A DNA stretch of 64,000 nt from Bacteroidales bacterium (GCA_016290295.1 JAEETJ010000004.1:129912-193911); one strand, 5' to 3'; positions 9,259 through 17,980 are shown, counted from the first letter of the stretch. Notes: generated by a model from the sequence alone, not told the origin. Numbers and translations are program-made.

Positions 9259-9334
9259 CATGATAAAAAAAATATTTGAAAAATTACAAGAAAAAGAACA
9301 TTTAACATTAGTATTAACCAAAAAACAAACGCTT

Positions 9335-10135
9335 ATGAAAAAAATCTTTACACTTTTTGTCGCTTTATTTGCAATGACATTTTTTGCAAACGCACAGTAC
9401 CTGCTCCAGGAAGGTTTTGAAGGTGAAGACGTTCCCTCTGGTTGGACGCTTATCGACAATGATGGTGATGGTGCCAATTGGTATGTGTTAAACAATTCAC
9501 AAAGTTCAAGTGGCGGCTATAACGTACATTCTGGCGATGGCCATATCACCTCCGCTTCGTACGCCAGTGGCGCATTAACCCCCGACAACTGGCTGATTAC
9601 CCCCGCCATCAACCTGGTAGCTAATTCTACGCTTACCTTTTGGGTAGCCGGACAAGATGCAAGCTGGGCTTCAGAGTATTATGGAGTATTCCTCTCCACT
9701 ACCGGTACCACTGTTAACGACTTCAATGTTGAATTAATGACCGGTACTTCTACTCCTGACATGACTCAACAAGTAATCAACTTGTCTGCTTACACTGGAC
9801 AAACAGTTTACATCGCTTTCCGTCATTTCAACATTACTGATATGTTCAGAATCAACCTCGACGACGTTGAAATCAGCTTAGGTAACAACATCGCCAATGT
9901 TGAAAGCAGTGTGAACATTTATCCTATTCCTGCCAACACCATGGTAAATGTTGATGCTAACTCAAACATCAACAATGTTGAAATCTACACTGTTTCTGGT
10001 CAGAAAGTTGGTGATTTCTCTGCTAACAGCAATACAACCACCATCAATACTGAAAACCTGAGCACAGGTATGTATATGATGAAGATCAACACTGAAAACG
10101 GCGTAATCAACAAGAAATTCTCTGTTGCTCGCTAA
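9335..10135 (+). CDS. T9SS-secreted cleaved-adhesin domain protein
   Basis: The 266-residue protein starts at MKKIFTLFVALFAMTFFANA|Q, a signal peptide with Gln after the cleavage site. An upstream in-frame ATG at 9260 is rejected because it would bury the signal peptide. Residues 24-190 form one cleaved-adhesin/choice-of-anchor-J domain of the gingipain-haemagglutinin family (EGFEGEDVPSGW, IDNDGDGANW, LTPDNWLITPAI, VYIAFRHFN). Residues 192-266 are a T9SS type A sorting domain (IYPIPANTMVNV, IYTVSGQKVGDF, GMYMMKI). It is predicted to be exported through Sec and T9SS and attached at the surface or released. The signal peptide and sorting domain match those of the next gene, so the two are close paralogues. 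No ligand can be inferred. Confidence 0.9.
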   Translation: MKKIFTLFVALFAMTFFANAQYLLQEGFEGEDVPSGWTLIDNDGDGANWYVLNNSQSSSGGYNVHSGDGHITSASYASGALTPDNWLITPAINLVANSTLTFWVAGQDASWASEYYGVFLSTTGTTVNDFNVELMTGTSTPDMTQQVINLSAYTGQTVYIAFRHFNITDMFRINLDDVEISLGNNIANVESSVNIYPIPANTMVNVDANSNINNVEIYTVSGQKVGDFSANSNTTTINTENLSTGMYMMKINTENGVINKKFSVAR

Positions 10136-10165
10136 TCAGAAAATCTTTTCATAATTCAATTGATT

Positions 10166-10199
10166 ATAGAGACGTGCCATGGCACGTCTCTATTTTTTT
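10166..10199 (+). terminator. Palindrome-type terminator after the 9335 gene
   Basis: A perfect 28-bp palindrome (arm ATAGAGACGTGCCA, 10166-10193) is followed by a T-run to 10199. It is one of seven GTAGAGACG-like palindromes dispersed in the window. Confidence 0.8.
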
Positions 10200-10269
10200 A
10201 GAACAGAGACCTATCACATGCATTCCTACATTTATGGAGACACATTACGGTGCATCTTCATTTTTTTTG

Positions 10270-10277
10270 TATTTTTG
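10270..10277 (+). promoter_or_regulatory. Candidate -7 element of the DUF2436 adhesin gene
   Basis: TATTTTTG preceded by a T-run lies 87 nt upstream of the ATG at 10364. Confidence 0.45.
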
Positions 10278-10363
10278 CAAAATGTATTCTTTTTGAATGA
10301 ATAATGTAAGAAAACAACAAAAAACAACCAAATATCATTAATTATCAACCAAAAACAACAGTT

Positions 10364-13300
10364 ATGAAAAAAATCTTTACTTTGTTTTTCGCGCTTTTCA
10401 CAATGGCATTTTTTGCGAATGCGCAACAGCAAGTAACCGTGATTTTGGAAGCCCACGACGTGTGGGGCGACGGTTCCGGTTACCAACTCCTTTTGGATGC
10501 TGACCATACCGCATACGGTACAGTCATCCCAACCAGTGGAGGTTTGACCTCTGACGCAAGCACAACTATTAATTATGCATCCACCTTTGAGTACACTATC
10601 CCCACCAATGCGGATGGTAGTGCAAGCTCAACCAATGTGGTTGTGGACGGTTCTGTAACCATTACCATTCCCGCAGGTACTTACGATTTCTGTGTCACCA
10701 ATCCAACCCCTGGCGACAGAATCTGGATTGCCGCTGGTGACAACGGCCGTAAAGATGACTATGTGTTCGACCCCGCATTCATTTATCATTTCACCGTGGC
10801 TATGAACGGACAGAATGACGGCGTGACCATTGAAATGACCCCCAACACCACCGATCCGACCATCATGGTAACTCCTAACACATTGAGCATGAATGCCATC
10901 GTTGGCAACTTCTCAACCGATCAGATATTAGTGTCGGCCTATAACCTCACCGCTGGCATCACCGCCACTACAGCTGCTCCTTTTGAAGTATCAGCTGACG
11001 GAACAACATACGCTGCTACCGCCACCATCGCTCAGGCAGGTGGTCCTCTATATGTGAAGTACACTCCCACCGCTGCCGGCACCGACAACGGCACTATCAC
11101 ATTGGCCAGCACAGGTGCTGCCAATGTCACCGTTTCTTTAACTGGTACAGCCATCGACTGCAGCAACAACACAATTCCTTATAGCTACGCATTTGACAAT
11201 ATAGCCATGGCCGACTGCTGGACCATCAACGATGCCAACAATGACGGCAAGACATTTACCATAGAAGATGGATATGCTCAATACACCTACAACAGCGAAA
11301 ATGCCGCTGACGACTGGTTGATTTCTCCTGTCTTCAACCTGACAGGCTTACAATACGCTTCTATCGACTATGCTGCTCAAAGCACTTCCTATCCCGAAAA
11401 ATTCCAAGTATTTGCCATCAATGCAAGCGGTAGCACTCCGCTCACTCAGATTATCGACGTCACAAGCACTGCCTATCAGACATTAATGATTGACCTCACT
11501 GCATTAAACGGCAACTACTCTATCGGTTTCCAATGTGTTTCCGAAGCAGACCAATTTTATCTCAAACTCACCAACTTTGTGGTTGACAACATTACCGGAT
11601 CCTCTGTATCTCTTGACGAAACTGCATTGGACTTCGGTATTATCTCTGCCAATACTGTAAGTGAGGCTGCACCCGTGATCATGACCTCCGTAAACCTCGA
11701 CGAGGCTGTCACTTTCACCGCACCCGCTAATTTCGAAGTTTCCACCGACGGACTGATTTTCAGCGGCACTGTCACCATTCCCGCCAACAGTGCCATGATT
11801 GTTTATGATTCTGTATATGTTCGCTTCGCTCCTACCGCAGCTGGTAATTTCGACGGCTATGTGATGGTTAGCAGCACCTCTTACACCGACAGCATCTATG
11901 TTGAAGGTGAAGCAGTGGATTGCTCACAGGGCATTGCCTCACTGCCATACATTTACGATTTCAACACAGGTTTGTATCCTCCCATTTGCTGGACCGCCAT
12001 CGATGAGGAGAGTTATTCTGCAGTCACCGTTGATGAAGAAACTGGCGACTATGCTATTGCCATCAGCAATGTAGATCGTCTGATCACTCCTGAAATTCAC
12101 GCCACCGATCCTATTATGCTGAGTTTCGACTTTGGCACGAGCGAAGGTGAAGCCTATCCTACCAAATTCCGTATCGGCTATTCTTCAACAGACATGACAG
12201 AAGCCAGCTTCACTTTCCTGAGTGAAGTTACCGCAGGAACCTGGATGGACACTTACACCACCATCATTCCCGCCGGCACCAAATACATCGCCATCGACGT
12301 TACATTAATGGGCAGCTATACTTATTGGTTCTGGCAAGTAGCCAATGCCTTGTATATTGACAACTTCAGCTTAACCGCTATCACTGAACCGACAATGATG
12401 ACTAATCCCACTACCGTTAATATGGGTAGCATCGAAATGGGCGACCAAAGCGTTAAGGACGTTCAAGTGCTGACCGCATTGCTGACTGACAACATCACAG
12501 TTACCGCTCCTGCTAATTTTGAAGTTTCAAGCGATAATGGCAGCACTTACGCCGCTACTGCAACCATGCCCGCCACTGGTGGCAACTTGCTTGTGAAATA
12601 TAACCCCACTGCCGCCGGTATTCACAGCGGAGTCATTACCCTGACCAGTGGTACAGCTAATGCCAGTGTAAATGTGACAGGACAGGCTGCAGATTGCTCT
12701 ACTGCTGCCACACTGCCTTTCATTGAAGATTTTGAAAGCGAACTTTCCGCTTGCTGGAATACTATCGACAACGATGGTGACGGTTACAACTGGATGTCCA
12801 ACATGGATTTCAGTGGCAACCTGAGTGCCAACTCTGGTGAAGGTGCGTATGTTTCAGAATCATACAATTCTACCAGCGGAGCCTTGAATCCTGACAACTG
12901 GTTGATTACCCCCGCTATTAATATTCCTACTACAGGTATTAACCTTTGCTGGTGGGTTGCTGCCCAAGATAACAGCTACCCCGCTGATCACTACGAAGTG
13001 AAGGTTTCCACCAGTGGCACGAGCACTTCCAATTTCACTTCAGTCTATGATGAAACCATCAGCAGCAGTGATTGGGCACAAAGAGTGGTTAATCTGGATT
13101 CTTACGCAGGACAAACCATTCGTATCGCTTTTGTTCACAACAACTGCACCGACATGTTCATCATGAAGATTGACGACATTTATGTAGGCGAAGGCGTTGG
13201 CATCAACGAAGTAGAAGAAAACCTTGTAAGTGTTTACCCGAACCCCGCTAACAACTACATCAATGTGAACGCTACTTCCAACATCGAAAATGTTGAAGTT

Positions 13301-13450
13301 TACACCATCTCTGGCCAGAAAGTTGGTAATTTCACTGCTAACAGCACTACCACAACCATTAGCACTGCTAATCTGACCAGTGGTTTGTATCTGATGAAGA
13401 TTCATACTGAAAACGGCGTTATCAACCAGAAGTTCTCTGTTGTACGCTAG
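10364..13450 (+). CDS. HagA/gingipain-type adhesin with DUF2436 domain, T9SS cargo
   Basis: The 1028-residue protein has a signal peptide MKKIFTLFFALFTMAFFANA|Q. Residues 21-160 match DUF2436 of Porphyromonas gingivalis HagA and gingipain haemagglutinin regions (DVWGDGSGYQLLLDADH, VIPTSGG, TITIPAGTYDFCVTNP). Three Ig-like (ASH-type) domains at about 168-255, 412-515 and 680-780 alternate with three choice-of-anchor-J domains at about 258-410, 520-665 and 785-945; the last has the classic LNPDNWLITPAI and DMFIMKIDDI. A T9SS type A sorting domain (YPNPANNYINV, VYTISGQKVGNF) closes the protein. No protease domain is present, so it resembles an adhesin without catalytic activity. Haem or matrix binding is known for some relatives but is only inference here. 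Confidence 0.9.
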   Translation: MKKIFTLFFALFTMAFFANAQQQVTVILEAHDVWGDGSGYQLLLDADHTAYGTVIPTSGGLTSDASTTINYASTFEYTIPTNADGSASSTNVVVDGSVTITIPAGTYDFCVTNPTPGDRIWIAAGDNGRKDDYVFDPAFIYHFTVAMNGQNDGVTIEMTPNTTDPTIMVTPNTLSMNAIVGNFSTDQILVSAYNLTAGITATTAAPFEVSADGTTYAATATIAQAGGPLYVKYTPTAAGTDNGTITLASTGAANVTVSLTGTAIDCSNNTIPYSYAFDNIAMADCWTINDANNDGKTFTIEDGYAQYTYNSENAADDWLISPVFNLTGLQYASIDYAAQSTSYPEKFQVFAINASGSTPLTQIIDVTSTAYQTLMIDLTALNGNYSIGFQCVSEADQFYLKLTNFVVDNITGSSVSLDETALDFGIISANTVSEAAPVIMTSVNLDEAVTFTAPANFEVSTDGLIFSGTVTIPANSAMIVYDSVYVRFAPTAAGNFDGYVMVSSTSYTDSIYVEGEAVDCSQGIASLPYIYDFNTGLYPPICWTAIDEESYSAVTVDEETGDYAIAISNVDRLITPEIHATDPIMLSFDFGTSEGEAYPTKFRIGYSSTDMTEASFTFLSEVTAGTWMDTYTTIIPAGTKYIAIDVTLMGSYTYWFWQVANALYIDNFSLTAITEPTMMTNPTTVNMGSIEMGDQSVKDVQVLTALLTDNITVTAPANFEVSSDNGSTYAATATMPATGGNLLVKYNPTAAGIHSGVITLTSGTANASVNVTGQAADCSTAATLPFIEDFESELSACWNTIDNDGDGYNWMSNMDFSGNLSANSGEGAYVSESYNSTSGALNPDNWLITPAINIPTTGINLCWWVAAQDNSYPADHYEVKVSTSGTSTSNFTSVYDETISSSDWAQRVVNLDSYAGQTIRIAFVHNNCTDMFIMKIDDIYVGEGVGINEVEENLVSVYPNPANNYINVNATSNIENVEVYTISGQKVGNFTANSTTTTISTANLTSGLYLMKIHTENGVINQKFSVVR

Positions 13451-13476
13451 TTTTTGTCTTTTCATAATTCATTCAA

Positions 13477-13507
13477 AAGAGCGGCTCAAAAGAGTCGCTC
13501 TTTTTTT
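13477..13507 (+). terminator. Terminator of the DUF2436 adhesin gene
   Basis: An 11-bp stem (AAGAGCGGCTC with GAGTCGCTCTT, one G-T pair) with an AAAA loop is followed by a T-run. The T-run abuts the next promoter at 13509-13516. Confidence 0.85.
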
Positions 13508-13508
13508 G

Positions 13509-13516
13509 TATCTTTG
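13509..13516 (+). promoter_or_regulatory. mtnN: -7 promoter element of mtnN
   Basis: TATCTTTG begins 2 nt after the terminator T-run and 31 nt before the mtnN ATG, so terminator and promoter share sequence. Confidence 0.55.
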
Positions 13517-13539
13517 CACTCTCCAAAACTTGACACTTT

Positions 13540-14304
13540 ATGACTTTAGGTATTCTCGCTGCCATGGAGCAGGAAATCAGCTTAGTATGCGAAATGATTG
13601 AAAACCCCGTCCGCACAGAGTTGGGCGGAAGAACCTTTTACCGCGGCCAGCTCAACGGCATCGACTGCGTGGTCTGTTTCTCCAAATGGGGCAAGGTGGC
13701 TGCTGCTATCACCACCACCCTCATGATTGAGCATTTCCACATCACCGACCTCATTTTCATCGGCACCGCCGGTGCCTTGTCCGACGAACTCAACGTTGGT
13801 GACATTGTGGTGGCCAAACGGCTGGTGCAACACGACCTCGACGCCCGCCCCATCATTCAACGCTTCCAGATTCCCTTGACCAACAGGATCTCTATCGAAA
13901 GTGATCCGAAACTTTCCGAATTAGCAGCTAACGCTATTAACACACTGATTTCTAAAGATTTCAGTGAAATCATTGGCATGGAAGCCGCCAAGGAGTTCAG
14001 TTTTATCCAGCCCAAACTTTGGCAGGGCGACGTGGCCAGTGGCGACCAGTTCATCAGCAGCAACGAAAAACGGCAGGAACTCATCGGCCTGTTACCAGAA
14101 GTCTTGTGTGTTGAGATGGAGGGTGCCGCCGTAGCACAAGTCTGCTATGAATTCCAACTTCCCTTCACGGTCATCAGAATCATCTCAGACAGGGCCAACC
14201 ATGATGCTCGCGTGGACTTCAACCGCTTTACCGAAGCCGTTGCAAACATATACTCGCGGGCGATCATACGGGAAATGTTGGAGCAGTTGACAGTTGACAA
14301 TTGA
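13540..14304 (+). CDS. mtnN: 5'-methylthioadenosine/S-adenosylhomocysteine nucleosidase
   Basis: The 254-residue cytosolic enzyme hydrolyses MTA and SAH to adenine plus the thioribose sugar, recycling by-products of methylation and polyamine synthesis. The catalytic residues of the E. coli enzyme have equivalents here: Glu12 (AAMEQEI), Glu194 (CVEMEGAAVAQ) and Asp217 (IISDRAN). The GTAGAL motif of the nucleoside phosphorylase fold is at 75-80. The protein is slightly longer than typical. Its last codons (LTVDN and stop) are formed by a TTGACAG/TTGACAA heptamer array that continues into the spacer, so the natural C-terminus may have been altered by repeat expansion. Confidence 0.93.
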   Translation: MTLGILAAMEQEISLVCEMIENPVRTELGGRTFYRGQLNGIDCVVCFSKWGKVAAAITTTLMIEHFHITDLIFIGTAGALSDELNVGDIVVAKRLVQHDLDARPIIQRFQIPLTNRISIESDPKLSELAANAINTLISKDFSEIIGMEAAKEFSFIQPKLWQGDVASGDQFISSNEKRQELIGLLPEVLCVEMEGAAVAQVCYEFQLPFTVIRIISDRANHDARVDFNRFTEAVANIYSRAIIREMLEQLTVDN

Positions 14305-14316
14305 CAGTTGACAATT
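14287..14316. repeat. Heptamer tandem repeat overlapping the mtnN stop
   Basis: Four consecutive 7-bp units alternate TTGACAG and TTGACAA, plus two extra bases. The mtnN stop codon is inside the array. The same units recur at 45791-45811. Confidence 0.85.
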
Positions 14317-14326
14317 AGGAATTTAG

Positions 14327-14550
14327 AATGTGCCGAAGGCACAATATCCTATTAACCCCGCACAAGCACGATAGTGCGTAGTGTGGGGTAGTGGGAATGA
14401 ATGAGTGATATGCGTGCGGAAGGCACGCTACTAAGATTCCCATAGTAGCGTACCTTTGGCACGCTGTATGCCACCATGAGCATCGCCACCCCAAACTGCG
14501 GCCTACGTCCTTGTTAGGGGTTAATAGAATAACGTGCCTTCAGCACGCCG
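14327..14550. repeat. Palindrome-rich REP/MITE-like intergenic element
   Basis: This non-coding stretch holds four related GTGCC..GGCAC hairpin motifs (near 14329, 14413, 14449 and 14533). It also has a 22-bp imperfect inverted repeat (14412-14433 with 14443-14464, 9-nt loop) and outer 10-bp inverted repeats TATTAACCCC (14350-14359) and GGGGTTAATA (14517-14526). No transposase is encoded. The rest of the spacer (14551-14726) shows only the iorA promoter. Confidence 0.6.
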
Positions 14551-14660
14551 CTATAAATTTGGAATAATAAACTGATATTTGTCCCTCTACAAAATGAATT
14601 AGGGAGAGATTGAATAAAGATAAAAATTTCCAAACAATGCTCATATATCAAAAAATATTG

Positions 14661-14668
14661 TATATTTG
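14661..14668 (+). promoter_or_regulatory. iorA: Candidate -7 element of iorA
   Basis: TATATTTG lies 59 nt upstream of the iorA start. Confidence 0.5.
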
Positions 14669-14726
14669 TAAGTTAGTCCAAAAAAGAATAACTAATTAAT
14701 AATCAAAATAATAAGTTCTTATTACC

Positions 14727-16334
14727 ATGTCAAAAGTACTTTTTTTAGGAGATGAAGCCGTTGCGCAGGCAGCGTTAGACGCAGGCTTATCCGGAGTTTA
14801 TGCATATCCCGGCACTCCATCTACCGAAATCACCGAATTCATACAAGAGTCTAAACAAGGCAAAGCAGGCGAGGTGCACAGCATCTGGGCTGGCAACGAA
14901 AAGACCGCCATGGAGTCCGCCATCGGCATGTCCTACGCTGGCAAACGCGCCATGGTGTGCATGAAGCATGTGGGCCTCAATGTGGCCGCCGACCCCTTCA
15001 TGAACTCCTCTATCACCGGAGCCAATGGAGGCTTGGTTGTCGTTGTTGCCGATGACCCGTCAATGCACTCCTCACAAGACGAGCAAGACTCACGTTACTA
15101 TGCCAAATTCGCGCTGATTCCGTCTTTCGAGCCGTCAAATCAGCAAGAAGCTTACGACATCACCTACGCGGCTTTCGACTTTTCCGAGAAATACCGTACT
15201 CCCGTGCTGATCCGTCTGACCACGCGTCTTTCCCACTCCCGTGCTGGCGTGGAACGCAAGGCCGAACGTCCGCAGAACCCCCTGCACCTTGAAGAGAACC
15301 CGAAACAATTTATCCTGCTGCCCGCCAACGCCAGAGTACACTACCGCAACCTGCTGGGCAAACAAGAAGCTTTCGAGGACGAAGCATGCAAGTCTCCTTT
15401 CAATCAATATATTGAAGGCAGCAACAAGAAATTAGGTATCATTGCTTCCGGTATCGCATACAACTACTTGATGGAGAACTTCGAGAACCAGCAATGCCCC
15501 TACCCCGTGCTGAAAATTTCACAATACCCCATCCCCTCCAAGTTGGTGGCCAAGATGGTGGACGAATGTGAAACCGTGTTGGTAGCAGAAGAAGGCTATC
15601 CTTTCATCGAAGAACAAGTACGCGGACTGCTGAACCGCACCGGTAATATCATTGGCCGCTTGAGCGGTGCCCTGCCCCGCGACGGCGAGTTGAACCCGAA
15701 CTTGCTGGCTAAAGCCTTAGGTATGCCCGACAGTTACGGCACACCCGTTCCTGAACTGGTAGTACCCAGACCACCCGCCTTGTGCCAAGGTTGCCCCCAC
15801 ATCGACTCCTACAACGCCATCAACCGTGCCATGGAGAAATACGGCAAGGGCAAAGTCTTCGCCGATATCGGCTGCTATACCTTGGGTGCTCTGCCTCCTT
15901 ACAATGCTATTTACACTACCGTTGACATGGGCGCTTCCATCACCATGGCCAAGGGTGCCGCCGACGCCGGCGTTCGTCCCTGCTTGGCCGTGATCGGAGA
16001 CTCTACCTTCACCCACAGCGGTATGACCTCATTGTTGGACTGCGTATATGAGAACACTCCCGTTACCGTGATGATTCTCGACAACAGCACCACGGGTATG
16101 ACTGGCGGTCAGGATTCTCACGCACTGGGCGTTCTCGGTGAAATCTGCAAAGGTCTTGGTGTCAAAGAAGACCACATCCACCGTATCAAACCCCTGCCCA
16201 ACCAGCTGGAAGAGAATGTAAAGATTATCGAAAAAGAATTGGAATACGAAGGCGTATCTGTCATCATTCCTACCCGTGAATGTATCCAGACTCTCAGCCG
16301 CCGCATGAAAAAACAGCAGGCAGCGAAGAAGTAA
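14727..16334 (+). CDS. iorA: Indolepyruvate:ferredoxin oxidoreductase, alpha subunit
   Basis: The 535-residue thiamine-diphosphate subunit oxidatively decarboxylates aryl pyruvates, made by transamination of aromatic amino acids, to aryl-acetyl-CoA with reduction of ferredoxin. The N-terminal pyrimidine-binding region includes GVYAYPGTPSTEIT. The C-terminal diphosphate-binding motif runs from GDSTFTHSG (about residue 424) to LDNSTTGMTGG (about 450). The Cys-rich two-[4Fe-4S] domain that ends many archaeal IorA proteins is absent; the protein stops at RRMKKQQAAKK. As far as I recall, Bacteroidota homologues are usually this short. Its partner iorB follows after a 182-nt spacer holding two palindromes. 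The pair suggests anaerobic amino-acid fermentation. Confidence 0.93.
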   Translation: MSKVLFLGDEAVAQAALDAGLSGVYAYPGTPSTEITEFIQESKQGKAGEVHSIWAGNEKTAMESAIGMSYAGKRAMVCMKHVGLNVAADPFMNSSITGANGGLVVVVADDPSMHSSQDEQDSRYYAKFALIPSFEPSNQQEAYDITYAAFDFSEKYRTPVLIRLTTRLSHSRAGVERKAERPQNPLHLEENPKQFILLPANARVHYRNLLGKQEAFEDEACKSPFNQYIEGSNKKLGIIASGIAYNYLMENFENQQCPYPVLKISQYPIPSKLVAKMVDECETVLVAEEGYPFIEEQVRGLLNRTGNIIGRLSGALPRDGELNPNLLAKALGMPDSYGTPVPELVVPRPPALCQGCPHIDSYNAINRAMEKYGKGKVFADIGCYTLGALPPYNAIYTTVDMGASITMAKGAADAGVRPCLAVIGDSTFTHSGMTSLLDCVYENTPVTVMILDNSTTGMTGGQDSHALGVLGEICKGLGVKEDHIHRIKPLPNQLEENVKIIEKELEYEGVSVIIPTRECIQTLSRRMKKQQAAKK

Positions 16335-16357
16335 TTAGGGGTTAGGATATAGGGGAT

Positions 16358-16387
16358 AGTAGAGACGTGCCATTTTGCGTCTCTATC
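16358..16387. repeat. GTAGAGACG-family palindrome, imperfect copy
   Basis: TAGAGACG (16360-16367) pairs with CGTCTCTA (16378-16385) around a 10-nt loop. No T-run follows. Confidence 0.7.
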
Positions 16388-16426
16388 GAAAAAAAGGTCT
16401 CCCCCTATAAATAGGGAAAAAACAAT

Positions 16427-16454
16427 GTAGAGACGTTTCATGAAACGTCTCTAC
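16427..16454. repeat. GTAGAGACG-family palindrome, perfect 28 bp
   Basis: A perfect palindrome with arm GTAGAGACGTTTCA lies between iorA and iorB. An A-run follows rather than a T-run, so on the plus strand it is a hairpin without a terminator tract. Confidence 0.85.
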
Positions 16455-16516
16455 AGAAAAAAAAATAAAAACGCAAGGGCTGACCTGCGTGTCAGCCCCA
16501 CATAAAAACAAAAACA

Positions 16517-17101
16517 ATGAAAATCGACATTATATTAGCAGGTGTAGGCGGTCAGGGTATCCTCTCCATCGCCACCATTGTGGGCCATGCGGCCGTCAAA
16601 AGAGGAATGTTCATGAAACAAGCTGAGGTTCACGGTATGAGCCAGCGCGGTGGTGACGTGCAGTCACATTTCCGCCTGTCAGACCAAGAAATCGCATCAG
16701 ACCTGATTCCCATGGGCAAAGCCGACCTCATCATCTCGGTGGAACCAATGGAATCATTGCGTTATCTGCCTTGGCTGAACAAGGAAACAGGCTGGTTAAT
16801 CACCAACAGCCAAGCTTTTGTCAACATTCCCAACTATCCGGATTTCGACAAGCTGAATGCCGAATTGGGCAAGCTGCCTAACAAGGTAGTCATCGATGCT
16901 GACAAGATCGCCAAAGACTTGGGTTCCGCCCGTTCCGCCAACATGGTTATCTTGGGTGCCGCTTCTCCCTATCTGCAACTGCCTTTCGAAGAAATCGAAG
17001 CCGCAGTCAGAGAGAACTTTGCCCGCAAAGGCGAGGACGTGGTTAACGTGAATATCGCCTGCCTGAAAGCTGGTCGCGAATACGCTGAACAAAACAAATA
17101 G
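16517..17101 (+). CDS. iorB: Indolepyruvate:ferredoxin oxidoreductase, beta subunit
   Basis: The 194-residue gamma-domain (pyruvate:ferredoxin-oxidoreductase type) subunit pairs with IorA. The start MKIDIILAGVGGQGILSIAT has the GVGGQG motif typical of the family, followed by EVHGMSQRGGDVQSHFR. Length is normal. It lies 182 nt after iorA, a wide gap for subunit genes, filled by two repeated palindromes. mreC follows after 24 nt. Confidence 0.94.
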   Translation: MKIDIILAGVGGQGILSIATIVGHAAVKRGMFMKQAEVHGMSQRGGDVQSHFRLSDQEIASDLIPMGKADLIISVEPMESLRYLPWLNKETGWLITNSQAFVNIPNYPDFDKLNAELGKLPNKVVIDADKIAKDLGSARSANMVILGAASPYLQLPFEEIEAAVRENFARKGEDVVNVNIACLKAGREYAEQNK

Positions 17102-17125
17102 TTCAACACTTACATCTAATTCATA

Positions 17126-17980
17126 ATGAACAACTTGTCTGAATTTCTTAAACGGAATTTTCACTTATTCCTTTTTGTGATTTTACAGATACTGTGTATC
17201 ATTATGATTTCCAAGAGCGTAAGATACACGAGTTTTGCCCTATCCAATATTTGCCAAACCATCGTTTCCCCTATCAACAAAGCCTGGTATAATGTCATCC
17301 GGCATTTTTCTCTTGAAAAGGAAAACGAGCAACTGGTGCTGCAAAACATTGAGCTACTGAACGAGCGTGACAATGCTTTCATTTTCCAAGACGACTCTGT
17401 TTATACCGCCTATCAGCAGCAAGACGACAGTCTCAAGCAAAAGAAAATGCGACTGTACGATTATTCCTACGCCAATATCGTCTATAAGACCACCGATAAA
17501 ACACATAACTATATTATCATTGACAAAGGTCGTGCCGAAGGTGTAACCACCGACATGGCTGTGCTTTCTGCCAATGGCGTATGTGGTGTGGTCAGCGATG
17601 TAACGGAGCATTTCGCCTCGGTTATTTCTCTCTTGCACCCCGATGCACGTATCAGTGCCAAATTATTACCAGCCAATCAGATAGGCACAGTTTTATGGGA
17701 TGGCATCAACGCCCGGTATGCCCAATTGTATGATATTCCTCAACATGTTCCTGTAAATGTTGGAGATACAGTTATCACAAGTGGTTTCTCCAACATATTC
17801 CCGAACAATGTACTTGTTGGTATCGTATCAGACGTGGAAGACTCCGGACATAGTAGCTTTCTTACCATCAAAATACGCTTGGCTACCAACTTCAGCAATA
17901 TCAACACGGTATATCTGATTCGCAATATTTACACTTCAGAGATGAACGAACTAAAGAGCAACTTCAAAGACGATGAATAA
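17126..17980 (+). CDS. mreC: Rod-shape-determining protein MreC
   Basis: The 284-residue bitopic protein has one N-terminal membrane segment (about 12-32, FHLFLFVILQILCIIMI). A periplasmic coiled coil follows (about 65-85, KENEQLVLQNIELLNERDN), then the two-barrel MreC domain (IIDKGRAEGVTTDMAVLSAN, GVCGVVSDV, VGDTVITSGFSNIFPNNV). It scaffolds the elongasome that drives lateral wall synthesis. The stop overlaps mreD by 8 nt. No mreB is found upstream; iorB precedes it. Confidence 0.92.
   Translation: MNNLSEFLKRNFHLFLFVILQILCIIMISKSVRYTSFALSNICQTIVSPINKAWYNVIRHFSLEKENEQLVLQNIELLNERDNAFIFQDDSVYTAYQQQDDSLKQKKMRLYDYSYANIVYKTTDKTHNYIIIDKGRAEGVTTDMAVLSANGVCGVVSDVTEHFASVISLLHPDARISAKLLPANQIGTVLWDGINARYAQLYDIPQHVPVNVGDTVITSGFSNIFPNNVLVGIVSDVEDSGHSSFLTIKIRLATNFSNINTVYLIRNIYTSEMNELKSNFKDDE

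Noticed and set aside
14727..16334. iorA considered truncated because it lacks the ferredoxin domain
   Set aside because: The frame ends cleanly after the diphosphate-binding domain and, as far as I recall, short forms of this length are normal in Bacteroidota, so a broken gene is unlikely.
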